From: Aliarcobacter butzleri
GTDB lineage: Bacteria > Campylobacterota > Campylobacteria > Campylobacterales > Arcobacteraceae
Reading direction: 5' to 3'
Assembly: GCF_900187115.1 (NCBI RefSeq)
Contig: NZ_LT906455.1
Coordinates: 2,283,608 to 2,347,607 of the forward strand
Length of the DNA stretch: 64,000 bases
Shown here piece after piece: positions 55,205-63,782 of the stretch (its first letter is position 1; every line of letters begins with the position of its first letter). The notes beneath the pieces were generated by a model. The model did not search any database and was not told the origin of the DNA. It saw only the letters and a program-made list of their open reading frames with translations. The translations under genes were made by a program, and so were the position numbers.

Positions 55205-56395
55205 ATGTCAATTTTTAAAAAAATTTCTTTTTTATTTGTAATAAGTCTAATTCTAATGACAATCATTGGTTTATGGGTTGATAATATAAATTCTAAAAGA
55301 ATGGACAATCTAATAAAAGATAAATATTTAAAAGTAATAGAAGAAGTTTTTAGAAATATTGAAAATAAAAACCATATAAATTACCTATTTCATAAAAACA
55401 ATCTAAAAATAATGAAAGATTTTAAAATTTCCGATGCAAAGATTATTTATGAGCAAAATTATACTTTTGGAAATATTACTATTTTAAAAAAACATTTTGA
55501 AGATGAATTTATTATAAAATTAAACTATTTAGATGAAGAATATATCTTAAAAACACCAGATGAGCAAAACCTCAACGATAAAATAATTTTAAATTTCCTT
55601 GTATTTTTAGATATTTTTGCACTTTTTCTAATTTTTTTATATCTTTTAAAACTCCTTTCTCCTTTAAAAACAATAACAAAAGAGATAAAAAACTTTGCAA
55701 ATGGTGATTTAACAACAAGAATAAATATAAACTCAAAAGATGAAATAGGAACTTTGGCAAAAACTTTTAATAGTATGGCAAGTTCACTTGAAAACTCTAT
55801 AAAAACAAGAGAAGAGCTTTTAAGAGATATAGGACATGAACTACGAACTCCAATAGCAAAAGGAAAATTTGCGATTGAAAAAATAGATGATTTTTCACAA
55901 AAAGAGTTACTAAAAAAGATTTTTTCAGATTTAGAGAGTTTAACAAATGAACTAATTGAACTTGAAAAACTAAATCTTGCAAAATTAAATCTAACAACAT
56001 TTAGTGCAGAAACTTTAGTTTTAGAATCTTTAGGAAAACTCTATTTAGAAGATGAATCAAAAATCCAAATAGATATAAATGAAGATTTTAAAATAAATGC
56101 CGATTTATATTATCTTTCAATAGCTTTCAAAAACTTGATTGATAACGCTTTAAAATACGCTATTTCATTTCCAATAATCATAAAAGTAGATAAAAACCAA
56201 ATCTCTATTTCAAATAAAGGAAAACAACTCTCAAAAGAGTTTGAATACTATCTAAAACCTTTTACACAAGAACTATCTCAAAGAGATGGTTTTGGTTTGG
56301 GTTTAAGCATCGTAAAAAAAATACTTGATAGACACAATTTTCAGCTACTTTACTCTTATGAAAATCACTATAATATTTTTAAAATTGTTTTATAA
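55205..56395 (+). CDS. Sensor histidine kinase
   Basis: 396 residues: membrane helix (about 7-24), a short periplasmic sensor of roughly 100 residues, a second helix (about 128-150), a HAMP domain (ANGDLTTRININSKDEIGTL), the H-box with His211 (DIGHELRTPIAKGKF), then the ATP-binding domain with AFKNLIDNALKYA (N-box) and DGFGLGLSIVKKIL (G-box). It starts one base after the regulator stop. The sensor part and the adjacent Spy-like and cytochrome genes suggest it reads periplasmic redox, metal or protein stress. Its end overlaps the convergent methyltransferase by six bases. Confidence 0.9.
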   Translation: MSIFKKISFLFVISLILMTIIGLWVDNINSKRMDNLIKDKYLKVIEEVFRNIENKNHINYLFHKNNLKIMKDFKISDAKIIYEQNYTFGNITILKKHFEDEFIIKLNYLDEEYILKTPDEQNLNDKIILNFLVFLDIFALFLIFLYLLKLLSPLKTITKEIKNFANGDLTTRININSKDEIGTLAKTFNSMASSLENSIKTREELLRDIGHELRTPIAKGKFAIEKIDDFSQKELLKKIFSDLESLTNELIELEKLNLAKLNLTTFSAETLVLESLGKLYLEDESKIQIDINEDFKINADLYYLSIAFKNLIDNALKYAISFPIIIKVDKNQISISNKGKQLSKEFEYYLKPFTQELSQRDGFGLGLSIVKKILDRHNFQLLYSYENHYNIFKIVL

Positions 56396-57139
56396 TTTAT
56401 TTGCAACAACTCTTAATCTTACATAATCAGCAAGCCAACCAAACTCTTCTGAGTAGATTTTATTTTTTAAAATCTTTTCAACCTCTTCTTTAAAAATCTC
56501 TTTTTGTTTTGTTGTTAAATTTTTAGTGATTCCATTTGCAAAAATATCCAACCAAACTTTTATATCTTCAATTTTTGTTGGTCTATCTATCAACTCTATT
56601 GATTCAACTTCAAAACCATTTTTTTCTAATATTTTTTTATATTCAATATCACTTATAAAATTCCAAGGATTATTAAACTCTCCAAAATCTTTATGCGTTA
56701 AAAAAACTTCATCCATCGCTTCACATAAAAATTTTATATTTCCATAACCACCAAATTCAGCTACAAACTTTCCATCTTTTTTCAAAACTCTAGCTATTTC
56801 TTTTGCACTTTTATCTAAATCTTTAACCCAATGTAATACAGCATTTGAAAAAATTTTATCAAAACTCTCATCTTCAAATTTTAAATCTGTAACACTCATA
56901 ACAAAAGTTTCTATACCTTTTTCTCTTGCTTTTAAAACCATCTCTTCACTTAAATCAATTCCAATTACATTTGCACCTTGATTTTGTATCTTTATTGCTA
57001 AAGTTCCATCTCCACAACCTAAATCCAAAATCTTTTCATCTTTTTTCACATCTAAAATATCAACTAAAGAAAAAGCCAAATTTGAAACAAAACTTGCTTT
57101 TTGTGAATAATCATCTGCATTCCAACTATTTTTATTCAT
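56390..57139 (-). CDS. SAM-dependent methyltransferase (class I)
   Basis: 249 residues. Motif I is ILDLGCGDGTLAIKI, motif II VIGIDLSEEMV, and motif IV-like DKIFSNAVLHWVKDL. The overall layout resembles trans-aconitate/UbiE/BioC-like small-molecule methyltransferases (Methyltransf_11/25). The substrate is not predictable. It is followed upstream by an AraC gene on the same strand at 63 bases distance. Confidence 0.75.
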   Translation of the reverse strand: MNKNSWNADDYSQKASFVSNLAFSLVDILDVKKDEKILDLGCGDGTLAIKIQNQGANVIGIDLSEEMVLKAREKGIETFVMSVTDLKFEDESFDKIFSNAVLHWVKDLDKSAKEIARVLKKDGKFVAEFGGYGNIKFLCEAMDEVFLTHKDFGEFNNPWNFISDIEYKKILEKNGFEVESIELIDRPTKIEDIKVWLDIFANGITKNLTTKQKEIFKEEVEKILKNKIYSEEFGWLADYVRLRVVANKL

Positions 57140-57202
57140 AATTAATTCCTTTTTATTTTAAGAAATTTTATATTTTTTGAAAAATTAATAGTATAAGAAA
57201 AG

Positions 57203-58054
57203 TTATATTTTATATCTGTAATCTTTTGGTGTTAAGTTATATCTTTTTTTAAACTCTAAAATAAACCAAGATACACTTGAATATCCACATGAAGTTGCAA
57301 TTTGAGAGATTGTTTCATCTGTTGTTTTTAATAACAAAGTTGCTTTTTCCAATCTTTTTTCATTTATCCAAAGTTTTGGTGTTGTGTTAAATTCATCTTT
57401 AAAATATTTTCTAATTTTTGAAGGATTTTGTCTTGTTAAACTGCAAATATCTTCAAAACTATTTACAAAATCAAGATTTGATTCTAAAATATATTTGATT
57501 CTATCTTTTGTAGTATTTATAATTTTATTAAAAAACTGTATCAAACTCTTTTCATCTTTTTGTAAAACTAAAAGAAATAACTCCTCTATTTTTAGTTTTA
57601 AAAGCTCTTTTGAAAAATCCTTTTCCAAATAGTTTTCAAAAGATTTTATAGCTATTTTTAACTCTTCAAACTTTGAATAATCAAAATTAAAAAGTTCAGT
57701 TTCAAGCTTTTTATCACTCTTTATTTTATATTTTTTTATAAAATCCAATATAAACTTATCACTAAAAAACAAAACTATTGATTTGTATTTTAGATTTTCA
57801 TTTACTCTTTTACTTAAAAAATAGTTGTTTTGATACAAAAAACAGATATTTGATGAGTTTATATCTAGTTTTTCTTCCTTTGTAGTTATGATTTTTTGAC
57901 CAATCAAAGGAATCATAAGAGCGTGCATTGTATTTCTAATCGATAAAAAATCTTCTCGATATTTTGTAATATAATTTATACAATAAATCTCTTCTAAATC
58001 AACAATTCTACTATCATTTTTTTCTATAAAATAGTTTGGAACAATATAAGTCAT
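57203..58054 (-). CDS. AraC family transcriptional regulator
   Basis: 283 residues. The N-terminal part is a cupin-like effector domain without strong motifs. The C-terminal AraC domain (about 185-283) has FEDICSLTRQNPSKIRKYFKDEF and ISQIATSCGYSSVSWFILEFKKRYNLTPKDYR. It belongs to the short AraC group with both helix-turn-helix units intact. It lies eleven bases after the HD-GYP gene and may be co-transcribed with it. Target unknown. Confidence 0.82.
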   Translation of the reverse strand: MTYIVPNYFIEKNDSRIVDLEEIYCINYITKYREDFLSIRNTMHALMIPLIGQKIITTKEEKLDINSSNICFLYQNNYFLSKRVNENLKYKSIVLFFSDKFILDFIKKYKIKSDKKLETELFNFDYSKFEELKIAIKSFENYLEKDFSKELLKLKIEELFLLVLQKDEKSLIQFFNKIINTTKDRIKYILESNLDFVNSFEDICSLTRQNPSKIRKYFKDEFNTTPKLWINEKRLEKATLLLKTTDETISQIATSCGYSSVSWFILEFKKRYNLTPKDYRYKI

Positions 58055-58065
58055 AATAAATCTTT

Positions 58066-59643
58066 TTAAAACTTATCTTTAAAAGTTTCTCTAATTTTTA
58101 AAAACTCATCTAAATGTTCAAAGAAAATATCTACAAGCTTTGGATCAAAATGTTTTCCTCTCTCTTCTTTAAAAAGATTAAAAATTCTTTCATCATCCCA
58201 AGCTTTTTTATAAACTCTATGGCTTCCCAAAGCATCAAAAACATCAGCAAGTGCAGTTATTCTTCCATAAATGTGAATATTTTCTCCACTTAATCCTTTT
58301 GGATAACCTGTTCCATCCCATTTTTCATGGTGTTCATTTGCTACAATTGCAGCCATTTTTAGTAAAGGTCTATTTGAATGTTTTAACATTTCATAACCTA
58401 AGGCTGCATGTGTATTCATAATTTCTCTCTCATTTTCATCAAAACGACCAGGTTTATTTAATATTGCATCAGGAATTGCGACTTTTCCAATATCATGCAT
58501 CGGACTTGCTTGTTTTAAAAGTTCTGCTTCTTTTTCATCTAAACCATAATATAAAGCCAAAAGTTTTGAGTATTCTGCAACTCTTTTTACATGATTTCCT
58601 GTCTCTTTACTTCTACTTTCTCCAATTGCACCCATTGTAAAAACTACTTCTTTTTGAGTATTTTCTATCTCTTGATTTAGATTTTTTATCTCTTCTAAAC
58701 CCTCTTGCACTTTTGTTTCAATCTCATCAACAGATAAACCTATATTTTTGTAAACTTTATATTCTAAAATTATTATGAAAGAACCAATTATTAAAAGTAA
58801 AAATAAAACACTAAAATATGTATAATTAATAAAATCAGCTGACAATTCTGCTATCTTTTTTTCAATCTCAGAACTATAAATTTTATTTTGATTAATTACA
58901 TCAAAAACCTTATTTTTTAGTTCATTCTCTTTTTCTTCTATCTGTTTTAATAATACAACTTGATTTCCTAATTTAGAAACTATTTGTTTATACTCATCGA
59001 TTTCTGGTTGATTATATTCTGCTTGTAATAACTCTATCTTTTCTATCCATTTATTTAAAGTTATTTGATTTTTATATTGATAAAGTGTCTCTTTACTATA
59101 ATATTTCACGTCACTAAATAATTTGAATAATTTGTAACTTTTTAACTCTTGTATTTTTAAATCAAGCTCTTTTCTTATTTGATTTTCAATAGGATAATTT
59201 TTATCAAACTCCTCTTTTAAATCTAACTTTTTATTTTCTAAATCATAAATAATATAAAAGGCATCTTCTATCTCTTTTTCATTTTCATATAAAAGAGTAA
59301 GTTTTGTAGAAATAACTTCATCTTTATAAATATCTGGAATAAATAAATCAACAAAATCTTTTTCATCTTTAAGCTTAAATTTCTTTTCAATAGCTTCAAA
59401 CTTTAATTCATATTTTATAAAAGCTTCTTTTTTAATTTCTAACTCTTTTACGGAAGTTACATTAGTAATATCTTTTAGTAACTCATTCATATTTTCTTGC
59501 ATTGATACTAAGTTTGTGATTAATTCTTTTGTGAAATTGTTTTCTCTGATTTGATAAATAATTATTGTATTTATAATTCCTATAACTAAAACTATAAATA
59601 ACATTATCATAAAACTAATTTTTATAATCTTCTTTATGTTCAT
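58066..59643 (-). CDS. Membrane HD-GYP c-di-GMP phosphodiesterase
   Basis: 525 residues. Two membrane helices (about 8-29 and 276-298) enclose a long helical periplasmic sensor. A coiled coil (IETKVQEGLEEIKNLNQEIENTQ) leads to the HD-GYP domain, with HDIGK (SPMHDIGKVAIPDAIL), NKPGRF, HHEKWDGTGYPKGL and ITALADVFDAL. All metal ligands of the family appear present, so c-di-GMP breakdown is expected. It counterbalances the GGDEF protein encoded 8 kb upstream in the window. Confidence 0.9.
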   Translation of the reverse strand: MNIKKIIKISFMIMLFIVLVIGIINTIIIYQIRENNFTKELITNLVSMQENMNELLKDITNVTSVKELEIKKEAFIKYELKFEAIEKKFKLKDEKDFVDLFIPDIYKDEVISTKLTLLYENEKEIEDAFYIIYDLENKKLDLKEEFDKNYPIENQIRKELDLKIQELKSYKLFKLFSDVKYYSKETLYQYKNQITLNKWIEKIELLQAEYNQPEIDEYKQIVSKLGNQVVLLKQIEEKENELKNKVFDVINQNKIYSSEIEKKIAELSADFINYTYFSVLFLLLIIGSFIIILEYKVYKNIGLSVDEIETKVQEGLEEIKNLNQEIENTQKEVVFTMGAIGESRSKETGNHVKRVAEYSKLLALYYGLDEKEAELLKQASPMHDIGKVAIPDAILNKPGRFDENEREIMNTHAALGYEMLKHSNRPLLKMAAIVANEHHEKWDGTGYPKGLSGENIHIYGRITALADVFDALGSHRVYKKAWDDERIFNLFKEERGKHFDPKLVDIFFEHLDEFLKIRETFKDKF

Positions 59644-59768
59644 TTTTATTCATTTCGATAATAAAATAATTTTAATATAATATCAAAACTAATATTTATA
59701 ACTTCATACTTAATGAATTCAAATACTTTTTTTTGTATAATTCATCCAATTAAGAAAAAGGGTATAAA

Positions 59769-60596
59769 ATGATTCAATTGATAAATAAAAAAGAGAATAT
59801 TTTTGGAGACAATATTGCATTTGTGGAAAATTGGGATTTTTCAAAAGCAAACTTAAATGAAGAAAATAGAATCTTAGCTATTACTCAAGTTGCTTCAATT
59901 TGTTATCAAAATCCAAATGCTTTAGGAAGTGAATCATTATACAACAGACTTGCAGCTGAAAGTAAAGGGCTTCCAAGTTCAAGTTTTGAGTTTGTACCAG
60001 TATTACTTGACCCAACAAATGAAAAACATAAAGAGATATTAGCTTTAGAATACTCAAATGTAAAAAAATTTGGTGAACTTATTTGTGATGGAAAATATCT
60101 TCTTACAAATTATAGAGCTTTAGTTTATGATTTTGAAAACAATGAAAATGCCTATAGTTTTGATATTAGAACTATCTACAATACAGAAATTGAGTGTGAA
60201 ATTATAAAACAATACTTCAAAGTATTTTTATACAAAGTTGATTTCCCAACACGAAGCCAAATGGTGAGACACAGAGTAAATTGGCAAGAATTAAGTAGAA
60301 GATATGTAAGTGGGAAAAGAGTTCCTTTTGAATTTTATATTAGTGAAAAACTACAAAATAATCCAAAAGTTGAAGCTTTAATAAAACAAAGTGAAGAGTT
60401 ATATTTTGAACTACTAGAAAATGGTGTTAAACCTCAAGAAGCTAGAAGAATAATCCCACAAGCTGGTTATTCACAAATTTGGGGAGCTTTTCAACCAACT
60501 CAACTTGCAAACTATTTTAGATTAAGAGATGATTCTCACGCACAATGGGAAATTAGACAAACTGCTCTTGCAATGAAAGAATTACTAGAAAAGTAA
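59769..60596 (+). CDS. thyX: Flavin-dependent thymidylate synthase
   Basis: 275 residues. The ThyX signature is present in the form RHRVNWQELSRRY (RHR, a spacer, then SRR), followed by VPFEFY, and late in the chain QAGYSQIWGAFQPTQLANYF and RQTALAMKELL. ThyX makes dTMP from dUMP using methylene-tetrahydrofolate and FADH2, replacing ThyA in many Campylobacterota. The ATG follows AAAAAGGG. Its stop overlaps the glutaminase start (TAATG). Confidence 0.93.
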   Translation: MIQLINKKENIFGDNIAFVENWDFSKANLNEENRILAITQVASICYQNPNALGSESLYNRLAAESKGLPSSSFEFVPVLLDPTNEKHKEILALEYSNVKKFGELICDGKYLLTNYRALVYDFENNENAYSFDIRTIYNTEIECEIIKQYFKVFLYKVDFPTRSQMVRHRVNWQELSRRYVSGKRVPFEFYISEKLQNNPKVEALIKQSEELYFELLENGVKPQEARRIIPQAGYSQIWGAFQPTQLANYFRLRDDSHAQWEIRQTALAMKELLEK

Positions 60597-61513
60597 TGAA
60601 TTATCAAACTATTTTAGAAGAGATTGAAAAAGAGATTCAAGCTCTTTTTGTTGAAGGAAAAGTTGCTAGTTATATTCCAGCTCTTGCAAATGTAAATCCT
60701 AATCAATTTTCTATGGCAATCAAAATGTTTGATGGTCAAACTTTTGGAGTTGGAGAGATAGATAAAAAATTCTCCATACAAAGCATTTCAAAAGTTTTTA
60801 CATTTACATTGGCTTTAAACTATTATGGAAAAGAGTTATATAAAAGAGTTAGTCATGAACCATCGGGAAATCCTTTTAATTCACTAGTTCAACTTGAATA
60901 TGAAAATGGAATTCCAAGAAATCCATTTATAAATGCTGGTGCGATAGTAACAGCTGATACTTTGGTTTCTATTTATAAAAATGACACTTTTAATCAAATC
61001 TTAGATTTTATTAAAATGGTTTCAAATGATAAAACCATAGATTTTAATGAAGAGATTTTTCACTCTGAGCTAGAACATGGATTCAGAAACTACGCGCTAA
61101 TAAATATGATTAAAAGTTTTGGAAATATTCACAATGATATTGACGAAGTTATAAAAACATATTTTAAACAATGTTCTATTATGATGAGCCCGTCTCAACT
61201 TGCAAGTTCAATGCTTTTTTTGGCAAATCATGGAATAAATCCAATAACAAATGAAAGAATTCTCACTGAATCAAAAGCAAAAAGAATAAGTTCACTTATG
61301 CTTACTTGCGGTCATTATGATGCAAGTGGAGATTTTGCTTATAAAGTTGGACTTCCTGGAAAAAGCGGTGTTGGAGGAGGAATTGTCGCAATTGTTCCTA
61401 AAAAAATGGCAATTTGTGTATATTCTCCAAAACTAAATACTCAAGGAAATTCACTAATTGGAACAAAAGCTCTAGAATTATTTACTACAAAAACTGGTCT
61501 ATCAATTTTTTAA
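60596..61513 (+). CDS. glsA: Glutaminase
   Basis: 305 residues, the usual length. The serine-lysine catalytic pair lies in FSIQSISKVFTFTLAL, and EPSGNPFNSLVQLE, NPFINAGAIVTAD, FGNIHNDID and VGLPGKSGVGGGIVAIVPKK are all standard GlsA blocks. It deamidates glutamine to glutamate and ammonia. Coupling to thyX through a one-base start/stop overlap is probably positional; both release or use simple precursors but no pathway joins them. Confidence 0.95.
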   Translation: MNYQTILEEIEKEIQALFVEGKVASYIPALANVNPNQFSMAIKMFDGQTFGVGEIDKKFSIQSISKVFTFTLALNYYGKELYKRVSHEPSGNPFNSLVQLEYENGIPRNPFINAGAIVTADTLVSIYKNDTFNQILDFIKMVSNDKTIDFNEEIFHSELEHGFRNYALINMIKSFGNIHNDIDEVIKTYFKQCSIMMSPSQLASSMLFLANHGINPITNERILTESKAKRISSLMLTCGHYDASGDFAYKVGLPGKSGVGGGIVAIVPKKMAICVYSPKLNTQGNSLIGTKALELFTTKTGLSIF

Positions 61514-61531
61514 ATTTTAAGGATTTTATAA

Positions 61532-62149
61532 ATGAGTGCATTTGAAATTGCTGATATTATAGGAATTATTTGCTTTGCTCTTAGTGGATTTCTAATGGGG
61601 GTCTATAATAAACTTGATATTTTGGGAGTTTTTATTGCTGCATTTTTAACTGCTTTTGGTGGAGGAATGATAAGAGATGTTCTTGCAGATAGAACACCTT
61701 ATGTTTTTACTTCAAATCTTCCTTTAATTTTGGTTATTACTACAGTTTTAATCGCTATGTTATTCAAACTTCATAAGATTGATGATTTAGAAGGAAAATG
61801 GGCATTTGTTATTTCTGATGCTATTGGTTTGGTATCTTTTTCTATTGCTGGAGCAATTATTGCAATAAATAGTGGTTTTAATTTTTTAAGTGTATTAATT
61901 CTTGCTTTTATAACTGCTGTTGGTGGTGGAACTATAAGAGACATTTTAATCAATAAAGTTCCATTTATATTAGTTTCAGAATTTTATGCAAGTGTAGCTT
62001 TGATTGTAGGTATTGCTGTTTATATTTTAGAACTTTTTGAAATAAGAAACTTATTTACTTTATCAATAGTTTTTATTTTGGGTGTAGCGTTGAGAATTAT
62101 TGCTTATTATAGAAAATGGCATCTTCCAACTTTATCAAAAGAAAATTAA
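61532..62149 (+). CDS. TRIC-like cation channel family protein (UPF0126)
   Basis: 205 residues with seven membrane helices. The family repeat occurs twice: TAFGGGMIRDVLADRTPYVF and TAVGGGTIRDILINKVPFIL, each at the end of a three-helix unit. Bacterial relatives of TRIC (YicG, YadS) are cation or glycine-permeable channels; the substrate here is open. It lies 18 bases after glsA and may be co-transcribed. Confidence 0.88.
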   Translation: MSAFEIADIIGIICFALSGFLMGVYNKLDILGVFIAAFLTAFGGGMIRDVLADRTPYVFTSNLPLILVITTVLIAMLFKLHKIDDLEGKWAFVISDAIGLVSFSIAGAIIAINSGFNFLSVLILAFITAVGGGTIRDILINKVPFILVSEFYASVALIVGIAVYILELFEIRNLFTLSIVFILGVALRIIAYYRKWHLPTLSKEN

Positions 62150-62207
62150 CTTTTCATTTACTTTTTATAGATAAACTTTTGATATTTTTAATTAAAGGAA
62201 AAAATTT

Positions 62208-62669
62208 ATGATTAAAAAATTGCTACTTACAATTTTTTTAGGTGTTGTTGCATTTGCTAATCCTTTGGCTGTTGATAGTACAGTTTCTGAACTAAAAATC
62301 AAAGACCAATTTGAAAAAGAACATACATTAAACGCAAATATCAAAACAATTTTATTTGCTAGTGATAAAGCAACAAGTGATATGATAAGAGATTATCTTT
62401 TACCATTAAGCGAAAAAGAGAATATTTTAGAAAAAAACAATGCTGTTTATATTGCTGATATTTCAGGAATGCCAAGTTTAATTTCAAAATATATAGCTCT
62501 TCCAAAAATGAAAAAATATCCTTTTTCAATTTTACTTTTAGATGATACAAACAAAGATAATTTTACTAAAGAAGATGGAAAAATTATAGTTTATACTTTA
62601 GATAACTTAAAAGTTACAAATATAACTAAAATTTCAACTCCACAAGAGTTAGCAAATATTATCAAATAA
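62208..62669 (+). CDS. Exported thioredoxin-fold-like protein of unknown function
   Basis: 153 residues, with a signal peptide (MIKKLLLTIFLGVVAFA). The mature part begins NPLAVDSTVSELKIKDQFEKEH, a phrase typical of the start of AhpC/TSA-like domains, and continues with alternating strands and helices (KTILFASDKATSDMIRDYL, NNAVYIADISGMP, PFSILLLDDTN). No Cys or CxxC is present, so a redox role is unlikely. It resembles YtfJ-like periplasmic proteins only in outline. A good AAAGGA site precedes the ATG, and it ends in a strong terminator. Confidence 0.6.
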   Translation: MIKKLLLTIFLGVVAFANPLAVDSTVSELKIKDQFEKEHTLNANIKTILFASDKATSDMIRDYLLPLSEKENILEKNNAVYIADISGMPSLISKYIALPKMKKYPFSILLLDDTNKDNFTKEDGKIIVYTLDNLKVTNITKISTPQELANIIK

Positions 62670-62670
62670 G

Positions 62671-62698
62671 GATATTAGGTTTAACCTAATATCTTTTT
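62671..62698. terminator. Strong bidirectional terminator overlapping the purN stop
   Basis: GATATTAGGTT (62671-62681) and AACCTAATATC (62683-62693) are perfect 11-base arms followed by TTTTT on the plus strand. The left arm carries the last base of the purN stop codon; on the minus strand the hairpin includes the gene end. Confidence 0.75.
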
Positions 62699-63259
62699 AA
62701 AAGCTTCTACAATTGCCTCTTTTTCTAAATTTTTTATTTTTTCTTCAAGAGTGTCAACTGTTTCATTTTCTTCTAATTTTAGTTTTTTTACTAAAATTTT
62801 TTCACCTTCATCATAAACCTCATTTACAAAATGTATTGTAACCCCAGATTCTTTTTCACCGTTTTTAATTACAGCTTCATGTACAAATCTACCATACATT
62901 CCAACTCCTCCATAAATCGAAGGTAAAATTGCTGGATGAGTATTTATTATCTTGTTAGGATATGCTTTTAAAAGTTTTGATTCTATTTTTTTCATATATC
63001 CTGATAAAAATATATAATCACAACCAAACTCTAAAAGTAATCTTGTAATTTTATCATCAATGTCTTGACCAGGATATCTTTTATCATTTATTATAAAATA
63101 TGGAATATCGTAAGATTCTGCTTTTTCTAAAACTCCTGCATTTGTATTATTTGTAATAACAACTACAACTTTTGCATCAAGTATTTTATTTTCAATAGCC
63201 TTTTGAATAGTCTCAAATCCACTACCATTATATGAAGCTAATATTCCTATTTTTGTCAT
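62681..63259 (-). CDS. purN: Phosphoribosylglycinamide formyltransferase
   Basis: About 192 residues. The N-terminal nucleotide site is ILASYNGSGFETIQKAI; the catalytic region is NTHPAILPSIYGG, and the late Asp is in VYDEGEKIL, matching the Asn, His and Asp of E. coli PurN. It transfers a formyl group from 10-formyl-THF to GAR in purine synthesis. The ATG at 63259 is preferred because AGGA precedes it at normal distance; the ATG at 63268 touches the AGG directly. Confidence 0.9.
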   Translation of the reverse strand: MTKIGILASYNGSGFETIQKAIENKILDAKVVVVITNNTNAGVLEKAESYDIPYFIINDKRYPGQDIDDKITRLLLEFGCDYIFLSGYMKKIESKLLKAYPNKIINTHPAILPSIYGGVGMYGRFVHEAVIKNGEKESGVTIHFVNEVYDEGEKILVKKLKLEENETVDTLEEKIKNLEKEAIVEAFKKILG

Positions 63260-63306
63260 TAAAATCATCCTAATTTTTTAAAGTTTTGATTATATCTAAA
63301 GTTTAA

Positions 63307-63771
63307 TTACAATCTTTGTGCGTGAGTTAATGCAATTGCGATTGCATCAGTAATATCAAGTGGTTTTATCTCTTTTTTTACATTTAAAAGTCTTTTTACC
63401 ATAAAAGCAACTTGTTCTTTTGTTGCTTTTCCATTTCCAGTAACTGCTTGTTTTACTTGAAGTGGAGTATATTCACTAAAATTTCCAAACTCTTGTAAAA
63501 TCTTCAAACTAATTGCTCCTCTAAATTGAGCTAGTTTTATAACTGTTTTTGGATTAAATGCATAAAACATATCTTCTATAGAAACTTGATCTATTTTATG
63601 GTTTTTAAAAAGCAAATCTAAGCCTTCTGTCATTTCTACAATTTGCTCTTGTAAAATTTTTGTTTTTATTTTGATTAGACCTGCTTCAATAAGTTTTAAA
63701 TCTCTTCCATTTTTTTCAACAATCGCATATCCACAATTTCTAGTTCCTGGGTCTATTCCTAATATTTTCAA
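63307..63771 (-). CDS. ruvC: Holliday junction resolvase RuvC
   Basis: 154 residues. The four acidic catalytic residues are in place: Asp7 ([11 protein letters not shown]), Glu66 (SIEDMFY), Asp139 and Asp142 (PLDITDAIA). The DNA-binding segment [15 protein letters not shown] is conserved. RuvC nicks Holliday junctions in the RuvAB complex. In Arcobacter-like genomes ruvC is next to the replication origin and dnaA, which agrees with the DnaA boxes just upstream of it here. Confidence 0.95.
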   Translation of the reverse strand: MKILGIDPGTRNCGYAIVEKNGRDLKLIEAGLIKIKTKILQEQIVEMTEGLDLLFKNHKIDQVSIEDMFYAFNPKTVIKLAQFRGAISLKILQEFGNFSEYTPLQVKQAVTGNGKATKEQVAFMVKRLLNVKKEIKPLDITDAIAIALTHAQRL

Positions 63772-63782
63772 CTTTTCACTCT

